DNA of 29,008 nt from NCBI GenBank assembly GCA_964393895.1, contig CAYMWP010000050.1, positions 1-29,008 of the forward strand, read 5' to 3'. Origin of the DNA: B4-G1 sp964393895 (GTDB taxonomy: Bacteria > Chloroflexota > Anaerolineae > B4-G1). The notes below the pieces were generated by a model, which saw nothing but the letters and a program-made list of their open reading frames with translations, did not search any database and was not told the DNA's origin. Within the stretch, counting starts at the first letter, position 1; each line of letters opens with the position of its first letter. This document shows, in pieces, positions 1-8,875 of the stretch. A program made the translations under genes and the position numbers.

Positions 1-2
1 AG

Positions 3-650
3 TTCACAGGTCAACTGACACGTTTGGGAGCAATTTTGGATCTACTGAGACTGGCGGCGCAGCGGGCCAACGACGATCCGGCGATCCTCTACGAACTGGC
101 AGAGTTGTACGAGGAAGAGTATGGCGCGACCCCCGAGGTTTTCAACCTGCTGGAGCGAGCCGTTCGCCTGGATCGGGAACACGCGCCGGCTCACTTTCTC
201 CTAGGCGAGCTGTACCTCGAACAGGGACGGGGGCAAAAGGCCATCGAACATTACGAACAGGCGCGCGCGTTCACCCCGTCCGCTTCCATGCTGGGCCGCA
301 AGGCGCGGCGCAAATTGGCCTACCTGCGCCCCCCCATGCCCAGGCAGGCTCAGGGGTGGGGAGAGACCTGGCGCTCGATGACCGGGCTGATGCTCTCACC
401 AGTGCTGGCTGCGCTGATCAACGCCAGATTCATACCGTGGGACATCAGCCTGCCGGCATGGGGCGCGCTGGCGATGGCGGCCGCGGGCGCTTACCTGTGG
501 ACCTGCGCGGCCGACGCGCCCCACAACCCGGCGATGCGCGCCCTCTTTGGCAAGAGGGGCGCCGAGGGATGGCGGCGCAAGACACTGCTGGGCCTGCCGG
601 GCGTGCTGCTGTGGGCCATTGCCTTTGGCCTGATCTTGGGCAAGGCGTAG
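3..650 (+). CDS. TPR-repeat protein with C-terminal membrane segments (5' end cut by window)
   Basis: The reading frame is open from the first bases of the window, so the gene probably begins upstream. A TTG at 24 is the first in-window start but lacks a convincing ribosome site. The N-terminal half is helical tetratricopeptide-like sequence: the AILYELAELYEEEYG and AHFLLGELYLEQGRGQKAIEHYEQA stretches fit TPR consensus spacing (small residue, Y, G, A). The C-terminal half has three hydrophobic segments (about residues 115-135, 145-162 and 185-205 counted from the TTG). This suggests a membrane-anchored TPR scaffold with a cytoplasmic N-terminus. It ends 11 bases before the rhomboid protease gene, so the two are probably co-transcribed and may share a membrane protein-handling role (inference). 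Exact function unknown. Confidence 0.75.
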   Translation, partial: FTGQLTRLGAILDLLRLAAQRANDDPAILYELAELYEEEYGATPEVFNLLERAVRLDREHAPAHFLLGELYLEQGRGQKAIEHYEQARAFTPSASMLGRKARRKLAYLRPPMPRQAQGWGETWRSMTGLMLSPVLAALINARFIPWDISLPAWGALAMAAAGAYLWTCAADAPHNPAMRALFGKRGAEGWRRKTLLGLPGVLLWAIAFGLILGKA

Positions 651-661
651 AGAGGTGGACG

Positions 662-1456
662 ATGTGGCTGACGGTTCTGTTTCTGATGCTGAGTTTCTTG
701 ACCTCGTTCGTCTTCCTGCTCCCCATCAAAGACGAGCGGGGGCGCTATAAAAGTTTCCCCTTTATGACCCTGGGACTCGTCCTGCTCAACACCGCCATCC
801 ACGCCTTTTTCTATCACCTATTGCCCAAATTGATCGAGGATGAGGAAACTTGGCTCACCCTGAGGTGGTATTTGATGACTCTGCCGGCCGCCGTCGTCGC
901 GGGCGAAGGGTTGGGGGCACTGAGCATGATCACCGGCGCGTTCCTGCACAGTAACTGGGCGCACCTGATAGGCAACATGATCTTTCTCTGGTTCTTTGGC
1001 CGCAAGATCGAGAATGTGTTAGGCCCGTCCAAGTTCGGGCTTTTTTACCTGGTGTGCATACTCGTATCCGAGATGTTTGGCGTATTGAGCCGAGTGGCGC
1101 TCCCCCTCACCCAGGGGAATATACCCGGCCTGGGAGCCAGCGGCGCGATCATGGGCGTCGTGGGCGCCTATCTCTTTTTATACCACGACCAGCGCATCCG
1201 CACGTTGGTGATGTTGACGATCCTCCCCATACCCTTCACGCTGCAAATGCCGGCCTGGGTGTTCATCATCTACACCGTGATCGGCGACATCGCGCGGGAC
1301 TGGCTGGAAAGAGAGGCCCAGGCTATGGGGTTCATCTACAGCCTCGTAGGCTCGTCCGCCCACCTGGGCGGAGTGATCGCCGGCCTGACGTGCCTCTATT
1401 TCTTCCTGCCCTCCGAAATACTCTACTACCGCTACCGGCCAGACAAGACAACTTGA
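662..1456 (+). CDS. Rhomboid-family intramembrane serine protease
   Basis: This 264-residue polytopic membrane protein has the rhomboid signature. The nucleophile is Ser160 in GASG, the partner is His234 in SSAHLGG, and the HxxxxHxxxN helix is present as His96, His101 and Asn105. Rhomboids cleave substrate transmembrane helices within the bilayer. Six or more hydrophobic helices are visible, starting at residue 2. The ATG at 662 is preferred over a longer open frame because it directly precedes the first helix, has an AGAGGTGG-like ribosome site at 650-658, and lies just after the upstream TPR gene stop; the longer frame overlaps that gene by 300 bases. Substrates cannot be deduced. The adjacent membrane TPR protein is a plausible partner. 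Confidence 0.9.
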   Translation: MWLTVLFLMLSFLTSFVFLLPIKDERGRYKSFPFMTLGLVLLNTAIHAFFYHLLPKLIEDEETWLTLRWYLMTLPAAVVAGEGLGALSMITGAFLHSNWAHLIGNMIFLWFFGRKIENVLGPSKFGLFYLVCILVSEMFGVLSRVALPLTQGNIPGLGASGAIMGVVGAYLFLYHDQRIRTLVMLTILPIPFTLQMPAWVFIIYTVIGDIARDWLEREAQAMGFIYSLVGSSAHLGGVIAGLTCLYFFLPSEILYYRYRPDKTT

Positions 1457-1480
1457 CTACGCCCGCCCGCGTGTTACAAT
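1453..1480 (+). promoter_or_regulatory. Candidate sigma70-type promoter for the radical SAM gene
   Basis: TTGACT (1453-1458) is followed after 16 bases by TACAAT (1475-1480). It overlaps the rhomboid stop codon and would start transcription near 1487, about 43 bases before the ATG at 1530. It was recognised by pattern only. Confidence 0.5.
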
Positions 1481-1529
1481 CCCTCCCGTCCCGCGCCTAC
1501 AAAATACGAGAATGGGAGACCAACACTAA

Positions 1530-3263
1530 ATGCCATCAGCAGATCTGATCCTGCTCCACGCCCCGACCGTCTACGACTTTCGCCGGCGAGCGACGTTGTG
1601 GGGGCCCACCAGCGACCTCGTTCCCTCCGAGCCGGTTTTCGACATGTACCCGGTCGGCTTCTCCACCATGGCCGCCTACCTGGAACAGGCCGGCTTTCGC
1701 ACGCGCATCGCCAATCTGGCGGCCCGTATGGTGCGCTCCCAACGCTTCGACCCGGAGCGCCTCGTCGCCCGGCTGTCGGGGCGCGCCTTTGGCATAGACC
1801 TGCACTGGCTGCCCCACGCCCACGGCGCGCTGGAGGTCGCCGCGCTGGTCAAACGACACCACCCCGAAACCCCCGTCATCTTGGGCGGCTTTTCCTCCTC
1901 CTACTTTCACGAGGAATTGGTACGCTATCCCCAGGTGGACTATGTCCTACGCGGCGATTCGACAGAGGAGCCGCTGCGCCAGTTGATGGAGCACATCTCC
2001 GCCGCCGACCCGGACGGCCTGGCCCACATTCCCAACCTAACCTGGAAGGACCGCTCCGGTCAAATTCACGTCAACCCGCAGACCTACATCCCCTCCGACC
2101 TGGATCACCTGGAGATGAACTACCGCCAGATGGTGCGCTCTGTGGTGCGCGACCTGGATTTCTCGAACTATGTGCCCTTTAGCCACTGGATCGACTACCC
2201 GACGATGGCCGTGCTCACCGTGCGCGGCTGCAAGCACAACTGCTCCTACTGCGGTGGCTCCGCCTCCGCCTCCCGCCTCATCAGCGGGCGCACCGCTCCC
2301 GCCTTCCGCTCCCCCGAAAAGTTGGCGGACGACATGCGCCGCATGTACGACATCAGCCGCGGCCCAGCCTTTCTCCTGGGCGACATTCGCCAGGCCGGGA
2401 TGGACTATGCCCATCGCTTCCTGAGCGCCATCCAGGGCTACCCCGGTCAGGGCATGCTCGAGATCTTTACCCCGCTTGATCGCCCCTTTGCCGAGGAACT
2501 GGCCGGCGCGCTCCCCAACTTTGTCATCGAGTTCTCCCCCGAATCCCACGACCCGGCCGTGCGGCGCGCGCTCAACATGAACTTTACCAACGCCCAGATC
2601 GAAGAGACCATCGCCGCCTGCCTGGACGTCGGCTGCCGCCGCTTCGACCTGTTCTTCATGGTCGGCTTGCCCCAGCAGACTACCCAGTCAGTGCTGGAGG
2701 GGATAGAGTATTTTGAGCAGCTGCTGACCCGCTTCGACGACGGGCGACTGATGCCCTTCGTCGGCCCGCTGGCCCCGTTCGTGGACCCTGGCAGCCTGTT
2801 CTACGAGCAGTCCGAAAAATACGGCTACCGCATCCTCTGCCGCACACTGGAGGAACATCGCCAGGCACTATTGGCCCCCACCTGGAAACACATCCTGAAC
2901 TATGAGACGCGCTGGATGAGCCGCGACGAGATCGCGGCCGTGACCTACGAGGCCGGCCGGCGGCTCAACGCGCTCAAGGTTCGCTTTGGACTGATCACCC
3001 CGCAGGTGGCCGCCGAGACCGAATCCCGCATCACGCGCGCCGTCTCCCTGATGGCCCAGATTGACCGCCTGATCGAGCGCTGCACGGCGGAGGAACTGGA
3101 ACGCGAACTGCTGGCCCTCAAGCCGCAGATTGACAGCGCCAACACCTCCACCGTGTGCGAAAAGAGCGAACTGGATCTACCCTTCGGCATCACCGCCTTC
3201 AACCTGCCACAACTGGTCAAGATGGGCGTGGCCGACGTCTTCAGTAGAGTGACGGGTCGGTAA
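1530..3263 (+). CDS. B12-binding-domain radical SAM protein
   Basis: A 577-residue protein with two recognisable parts. Residues ~1-160 form a Rossmann-like cobalamin-binding-type domain (PVGFSTMAAYLEQAGF; ALEVAALVKRHHPETPVILGGF; VDYVLRGDSTEEPLRQLM), without an obvious DxHxxG lower-ligand motif. A radical SAM core follows, with its [4Fe-4S] cysteines at C234, C238 and C241 (VRGCKHNCSYCGGS). Such enzymes cleave SAM to a 5'-deoxyadenosyl radical, and B12 versions often methylate unactivated carbon. The length and order resemble the uncharacterised family I recall as TIGR04190 (Ta0216-like); this is from memory. A VGLPQQT segment after the core is typical of B12-radical SAM proteins. It has its own candidate promoter and no nearby maturase or peptide substrate, so the substrate is unknown. 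Confidence 0.85.
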   Translation: MPSADLILLHAPTVYDFRRRATLWGPTSDLVPSEPVFDMYPVGFSTMAAYLEQAGFRTRIANLAARMVRSQRFDPERLVARLSGRAFGIDLHWLPHAHGALEVAALVKRHHPETPVILGGFSSSYFHEELVRYPQVDYVLRGDSTEEPLRQLMEHISAADPDGLAHIPNLTWKDRSGQIHVNPQTYIPSDLDHLEMNYRQMVRSVVRDLDFSNYVPFSHWIDYPTMAVLTVRGCKHNCSYCGGSASASRLISGRTAPAFRSPEKLADDMRRMYDISRGPAFLLGDIRQAGMDYAHRFLSAIQGYPGQGMLEIFTPLDRPFAEELAGALPNFVIEFSPESHDPAVRRALNMNFTNAQIEETIAACLDVGCRRFDLFFMVGLPQQTTQSVLEGIEYFEQLLTRFDDGRLMPFVGPLAPFVDPGSLFYEQSEKYGYRILCRTLEEHRQALLAPTWKHILNYETRWMSRDEIAAVTYEAGRRLNALKVRFGLITPQVAAETESRITRAVSLMAQIDRLIERCTAEELERELLALKPQIDSANTSTVCEKSELDLPFGITAFNLPQLVKMGVADVFSRVTGR

Positions 3264-3308
3264 GTCGGTGTTGCACTCGTCTGCTAAATTCGCGCTTTTG
3301 CGCCGTAC

Positions 3309-3389
3309 AAATCTACCGGGTGTGTTTCATCTCAGTAAAGACCCTAGACCTCCGAGGTCTTGCCCATTTGAAACACACCCAAATCTACC
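3309..3389. mobile_element. MITE-like element, copy 1 (63 bp plus 9-bp target duplication)
   Basis: Perfect 12-bp terminal inverted repeats, GGGTGTGTTTCA at 3318-3329 and TGAAACACACCC at 3369-3380, bound a 63-bp element. The direct repeat AAATCTACC lies immediately outside on both sides (3309-3317 and 3381-3389), as expected of a target-site duplication. The interior holds the palindrome AGACCTCCGAGGTCT (3346-3360). It is too short to encode anything and would need a transposase in trans. A second copy with the same left end lies at 28397-28560. The rest of the 3264-3528 gap holds no credible gene. Confidence 0.8.
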
Positions 3390-3528
3390 AATGCTATACC
3401 GCTCAGCCCAAGCTCCCCCATCCCGGGGACGCCCCACGATGGGAGACCGAGAAACGGCCTACGCTATACAGGCTGAGGGCGGCTCTTGTACGGCGGATCG
3501 GATGAAACCCACTGATTGGAGCAGCTAG

Positions 3529-4479
3529 ATGAACACTTTTGACGTCCAGATATCCCCCCACCCCTCCCGACTGGCCCACACCTTCTCCATCGTCGCCCGC
3601 GACCCCGCAAGCGGCGAGATGGGAGTAGCGGTGCAGTCCCACTGGTTCTCGGTCGGGGCGCTCGTGACCTGGGCCCAGGCTGGCGTGGGAGCCGTGGCGA
3701 CCCAGGCCCTCGTCGAGGTCAGCTATGGCCCGCTGGGGCTGGCCCTGATGCAAGCCGGCAAACCCGCAGCGGAGGCGCTGGCCGCGCTATTAGCGGCCGA
3801 CGAGGGGCGCGACATACGCCAGGTGGCGATGGTGGACGCTCGAGGTCAGGCGGCTGCCCACACCGGCGCGCGCTGCATCGCCGACGCCGGGCACGAGACT
3901 GACGCAGGCTTTTCCGTCCAGGCGAACATGATGCTATGCCCCGACGTCTGGCCGGCGATGGCCCGCGCTTACCGCGAAGCAGAGGGTGACCTGGCAGCCC
4001 GTATGCTGGCGGCGCTCAAAGCGGGCCAGGCCGCCGGCGGTGACGTTCGCGGCAAGCAGAGCGCGGCCATCCTCATCGTAAAGCCGGTCTCCACCGGCCG
4101 TCCCTGGGAAGACACGGCGATGGAACTGCGCGTAGAAGATCACCCCGAACCGATCCACGAACTGGAGCGATTGGTGCACCTGCACCGCACCTACCGGCGT
4201 ATGAATCGGGGCGACGAACTGCTGGGGGCCGGGCAGACGGAAAAAGCGCTGCGCGAATACCGAGCCGCCGCCCAGATGGCACCCCAAATCGAGGAACTAC
4301 CCTTCTGGCACGCCGTCACCCTGGCCGACCTGGGCCGCGTGGACGAGGCGCTCCCCATTCTCCGCGACGTGTTCGCCAGGAACCCGGATTGGGCCACGTT
4401 GCTGACCCGTCTCCCTCCGGCGGGCCTGCTGCGCGACGACGCCGAGATGATGGACCTCATACTGGCACAAGTGCCCTGA
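3529..4479 (+). CDS. DUF1028 (Ntn-hydrolase-like) protein with TPR-like C-terminus
   Basis: A 316-residue protein. Residues ~10-225 match the DUF1028 pattern: HTFSIVARDPASGEMGVAVQS, then WAQAGVGAVATQA, YGPLGLALMQAG, and QVAMVDARGQAAAHTG followed by GARCIADAGH and FSVQANMM. DUF1028 proteins are predicted members of the Ntn-hydrolase fold; in some, a putative peptidoglycan-binding domain is attached. Here the tail (about 225-316) is helical and TPR-like (GDELLGAGQTEKALREYRAA; LADLGRVDEALPILRDV), suggesting a protein partner. No signal peptide is visible. GGAG at 3517-3520 supports the ATG. It converges with ahcY. The biochemical activity of the family is not established. Confidence 0.88.
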   Translation: MNTFDVQISPHPSRLAHTFSIVARDPASGEMGVAVQSHWFSVGALVTWAQAGVGAVATQALVEVSYGPLGLALMQAGKPAAEALAALLAADEGRDIRQVAMVDARGQAAAHTGARCIADAGHETDAGFSVQANMMLCPDVWPAMARAYREAEGDLAARMLAALKAGQAAGGDVRGKQSAAILIVKPVSTGRPWEDTAMELRVEDHPEPIHELERLVHLHRTYRRMNRGDELLGAGQTEKALREYRAAAQMAPQIEELPFWHAVTLADLGRVDEALPILRDVFARNPDWATLLTRLPPAGLLRDDAEMMDLILAQVP

Positions 4480-4492
4480 AGCCACCCCGCAG

Positions 4493-4512
4493 GGCGCGTT
4501 TCCATACGCGCC
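4493..4512. terminator. Candidate bidirectional hairpin between convergent genes
   Basis: A perfect 7-bp stem GGCGCGT/ACGCGCC with a 6-base loop lies in the 80-bp gap between the convergent DUF1028 and ahcY stops. There is no T-tract, so terminator function is inferred from position. Confidence 0.4.
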
Positions 4513-4559
4513 GCTCGCCGGCGGGTAAGAAACTCGTCCTACAGGCACGGAAACCCGCT

Positions 4560-5840
<1,281 letters not shown>

Positions 5841-5860
5841 TATTCACTCCTTGTGTGGAT

Positions 5861-6823
5861 TTAGTTGGCTAGTTGATCTAGAGCGCCCTCGTCGTCGAAG
5901 TGTTCTCGAAAGCGGGCAGTGAACTCGACCAGGGTGTAACGATGGCTCTGAGGGCCGGGTTGCTCCAATGTACAAGTGGCGGCCAGCGCGCCCAGCCGGC
6001 CGGCCAACTCCCAGGAAAGGTTCAATGCCAGCCCTTTGATCAGCCCCGCCCGGAAAGCGTCTCCCACGCCGGTGGGGTCGCTGGTCTGCCGGGGCGGGAC
6101 CGGGGGGATGGCGTGGAGGGTTCCCTGCGCCCAGATATGCGCCCCCTCAACCCCCAGAGTGACGACGCAAGCGCGACTCGGGGCGGAGCGAATTTCCTCG
6201 GCATCCAACCCCGTCTTTTCGCGCAGCATTTCAAATTCGTACTCGTTGACGACCAGTATATCACAGCCCTCCAACCCGGCCCGCAAATCCTCTCCGGAGA
6301 GACGGATGATCTGCTGGCTGGGGTCATACAGATAAGGAATACCCAACTCCCGACATTCAGCCGGGTACTTTACCATCGCCTCCGGGTCGTTGGGCGAGAT
6401 GGTGACCAGATCAACCTGCTCGGCGTCCAGGTCATGCAGCGAGAGGTCGCGCGCCCGGGCCATCGCGCCGGTGTAAAAGCTGGCGATCTGGTTATTGTCC
6501 TGATCGGTATTGACGAAGAAGGAAGCGGTGAACAGGTCGGGTTCGTCGCGGGTGAGGGAGGTATCCACTCCGTGCTGCTCCAGCCAGATGCGATACTCGC
6601 CAAAATCCTGGCCCACGGCGCCCATCAGGCGGGGACGTTCCCCCAGCAACGCCAAACTGTAAGCGATGTTGGCCGCGCACCCGCCCCGCTGCCGCCGCAT
6701 CTCGTCCACCAAAAAGCTCAGGGAAATGCGGTGCAACTGGTCGGGCAAAATATGCTCGACGAAACGGCCTGGAAAGGTCATCAGATAGTCGTAAGCGATG
6801 GAACCGGTGACGACGACGTTCAT
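5861..6823 (-). CDS. PfkB-family sugar/nucleoside kinase, plausibly adenosine kinase
   Basis: A 320-residue ribokinase-fold kinase. The first PfkB signature region is GGCAANIAYSLALLG (47-61). The second carries the catalytic base and anion hole: DPTGVGDAFRAGL, with Asp255. The substrate-lid region GSIAYDYLMTFPGRF (7-21) resembles the 'adenosine kinase' annotated proteins of this superfamily. It lies directly upstream of ahcY, so phosphorylation of the adenosine product to AMP is the economical reading, and it would pull SAH hydrolysis forward. Fructose, ribose or another nucleoside cannot be excluded by sequence alone. It follows the glycosyltransferase stop by 6 bases, so it is translationally linked to the operon. 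Confidence 0.85.
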   Translation of the reverse strand: MNVVVTGSIAYDYLMTFPGRFVEHILPDQLHRISLSFLVDEMRRQRGGCAANIAYSLALLGERPRLMGAVGQDFGEYRIWLEQHGVDTSLTRDEPDLFTASFFVNTDQDNNQIASFYTGAMARARDLSLHDLDAEQVDLVTISPNDPEAMVKYPAECRELGIPYLYDPSQQIIRLSGEDLRAGLEGCDILVVNEYEFEMLREKTGLDAEEIRSAPSRACVVTLGVEGAHIWAQGTLHAIPPVPPRQTSDPTGVGDAFRAGLIKGLALNLSWELAGRLGALAATCTLEQPGPQSHRYTLVEFTARFREHFDDEGALDQLAN

Positions 6824-6829
6824 CTCTCA

Positions 6830-7534
6830 TTACCCCCACAAACGTGTTCTCAGATAGATCCAAAGTACGCGGAAGCCGGTGCGAAAAGCCTTCAGGCCCA
6901 CGATCCCCTTGCCCTGCTCGGCGGTGCGAGGATGGTAGGCCACGGCCACCTCTTTGATCTCGTAGCCGCGCTTGAGCAATGTGCAAGGCAGTTCAAAGTC
7001 CAGGTCAAAGTCGTGGTCACTCAGCTTTAGCGAGCGCGCTACGTCCAACCGGACCAGTTTGGTGCCCGTGGCGATGTCGGTCAGATGGCCACCGTAGAGC
7101 AGGTTGGCGAGCAGTGTGAGAAAACGCACACCCCAATAGTTCTTGGCGTACTGGTAAATCCTGCGTCCGCCCAAGGTGCGGGAGCCAAAGATGGCGACGG
7201 TCTCGTCGGGAACAACTGCCGCGAGCAGGCGCGGCAGATCGTCTGCCTCATACTCCAGGTCGGAATCAAAAATGACGAAGTAGTCGCCGCCAGCCTCGGC
7301 GATGCCTGTCAATATTGAGGCGCTCTTGCCCAGGTTACGCGGATGAAAGATGACACGCACGTCCGCCAAGTCAACCGACTGGAGCATCTCGCGCGTGCCG
7401 TCGGTGGAAAAGTTGTCCACAACGACGATCTCTTTTTCCCAGCCGGGACCCAGGTCAACGGCGTGAGCCTGATGGATGGCTTCCAGAATCGTCCGGCGTT
7501 CGTTGTAGGCACAGATAACGATTGACAGTTTCAT
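6830..7534 (-). CDS. Family 2 glycosyltransferase (dolichyl-phosphate-mannose-synthase-like)
   Basis: A 234-residue GT-A fold enzyme without membrane helices. It opens with LSIVICAYNERRTILEAI, has VVVDNFSTDGT for nucleotide-sugar binding, NLGKSASILTGI, and the metal-binding DxD motif in FDSDLEYEADDL. These features match DPM1/DPG-synthase-like GT2 enzymes, which usually transfer one sugar from a nucleotide donor to a lipid phosphate or glycan at the inner membrane face. Its place directly after the CDP-deoxysugar genes suggests it uses or supports that sugar pathway (inference). The spacing to rfbH is 6 bases. Donor and acceptor are not determinable here. Confidence 0.88.
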   Translation of the reverse strand: MKLSIVICAYNERRTILEAIHQAHAVDLGPGWEKEIVVVDNFSTDGTREMLQSVDLADVRVIFHPRNLGKSASILTGIAEAGGDYFVIFDSDLEYEADDLPRLLAAVVPDETVAIFGSRTLGGRRIYQYAKNYWGVRFLTLLANLLYGGHLTDIATGTKLVRLDVARSLKLSDHDFDLDFELPCTLLKRGYEIKEVAVAYHPRTAEQGKGIVGLKAFRTGFRVLWIYLRTRLWG

Positions 7535-7540
7535 AGCGAA

Positions 7541-8875
7541 TCAGCGAGTCAGCGGGTTTACGAATGAGCGGAAGAAATCGGCAAAAGTCTCCAGCATATA
7601 GGCGATGCGGGCGTCGTCCAGGCCCGGGTAGACGCCGACAAAAAAAGTGGCGCGCAAGACGAGGTCCGAGTTCGGCAAAGCACCCACGGCCCGGTGAGCG
7701 ATGTGCCAATAGCCAGGCTGGCGGGCAATGTTGCCGGCAAAAAGGTAGCGCGTCTCGATTTGACGCTCCTCCAGGAAATTGACCAGATCACGTCGGGAAA
7801 AAGGAGCGCCCGGCCGGACGGTGATGGGAAATGCGAACCAGGAAGGCTCGGCCCGCTCGCTCCAAGCCGGCAGGACAATAAATTCCTCGTAGGGCTTTAG
7901 CCCTTCGTAGAGACGGGCAAAGTTGCGTTTGCGGGCCGCGACAAAGTCAGGCAATTTCTCCAGTTGCGTCAGACCGATAGCGGCTTGCACGTCGGTCATC
8001 TTCAAGTTGTAGCCGATCTCTGTAAACAGGTAGCGATGGTCGTAAGGCTCATCCAGGCCGGGGATCCGCCACTCGAAGCGGCGACCGCACGCACCGCTAG
8101 GGGGGCTATCGTGGCGGCAACGGCAGTCGCGGCCCCAGTCCCGCACGCTTTGAGCAATGCGGGCCAGTTGGGGATCATCGGTGACCACCGCCCCACCCTC
8201 GCCAGTGGTGATGTGGTGGGCGGGGTAAAAGCTCAAAGTCGCCAGATCACCAAAGGTGCCGGCCATCTTTCCATCGTAGGCGGTACCCAGCGCGTCACAG
8301 GTATCCTCTATGACGTAGAGGCCGTGGGCGCGGGCGAAATCCATCACCGGCCACATCTCCACCGGGTTGCCCAGCGTGTGAGCCAGAAGGAGCGCGCGGC
8401 TCCGCTCTGAAAGAGCCGTCTCCAGTTGTTCCGGGTCCAGATTGTACGTGCCCAGCTCACAATCCACGAACACCGGCACCAGCCCGTTCTGGACGATGGG
8501 GGCGACGGTAGTGGGAAAACCCATCGCCGGGGTGATGACCTCGTCGCCCGGCTCCAGTGGCCGCTCCAGGCGACGGGAGCAAAGGGCAGTCACGGCGACC
8601 AGGTTGGCCGAGGAGCCAGAGTTGACCGCCAAAGCGTGGCGCAGACCCAGGAAGCGGGCCAGCTCCCCTTCGAAATCCGCCGCACGCGGCCCGGCGGTGA
8701 GCCAGAAATCGAGCACCGCCTCCACTGCGGCGATCAGTTCCCGCTCATCGTAGACGCGGCCGGCGTAATTTACCCGGCTCTCTCCGGGCACAAAAGCGAC
8801 CGGGGTATGGGCCTGCCGATAATAGGCGGTGACAAGTGCGCGGATCTGCTCAAGCAGTGGGTCGTTTTTGTCCAT
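7541..8875 (-). CDS. rfbH: CDP-4-dehydro-6-deoxyglucose 3-dehydratase (E1, RfbH/DdhC type)
   Basis: E1 is a PMP- and [2Fe-2S]-dependent dehydratase that removes the C3 hydroxyl of CDP-4-keto-6-deoxyglucose, the key step to 3,6-dideoxyhexoses. It has the aminotransferase fold, but the usual PLP lysine is replaced by histidine: SFYPAHHITTGEGG, with His220 and His221 when numbered from the ATG at 8875. Cys193, Cys251, Cys253 and Cys263 match the recalled E1 cluster motif C-X57-C-X1-C-X7-C, except for two extra residues before the last Cys. These numbers and the aligned N-terminus (KNDPLLEQIRALVTAYY) are why I choose 8875 over an upstream ATG at 8902. The protein is 444 residues and overlaps the upstream SDR gene by 26 bases. 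No E3 reductase partner is in the window. Confidence 0.92.
   Translation of the reverse strand: MDKNDPLLEQIRALVTAYYRQAHTPVAFVPGESRVNYAGRVYDERELIAAVEAVLDFWLTAGPRAADFEGELARFLGLRHALAVNSGSSANLVAVTALCSRRLERPLEPGDEVITPAMGFPTTVAPIVQNGLVPVFVDCELGTYNLDPEQLETALSERSRALLLAHTLGNPVEMWPVMDFARAHGLYVIEDTCDALGTAYDGKMAGTFGDLATLSFYPAHHITTGEGGAVVTDDPQLARIAQSVRDWGRDCRCRHDSPPSGACGRRFEWRIPGLDEPYDHRYLFTEIGYNLKMTDVQAAIGLTQLEKLPDFVAARKRNFARLYEGLKPYEEFIVLPAWSERAEPSWFAFPITVRPGAPFSRRDLVNFLEERQIETRYLFAGNIARQPGYWHIAHRAVGALPNSDLVLRATFFVGVYPGLDDARIAYMLETFADFFRSFVNPLTR

Noticed and set aside
356..661. A long N-terminal extension of the rhomboid frame
   Set aside because: It overlaps the TPR gene by about 300 bases and reads as basic low-complexity sequence; the ATG at 662 with a ribosome site is the natural start.
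3264..3528. Small open frames between the radical SAM and DUF1028 genes
   Set aside because: They run through a MITE and show no family-like sequence or ribosome site.
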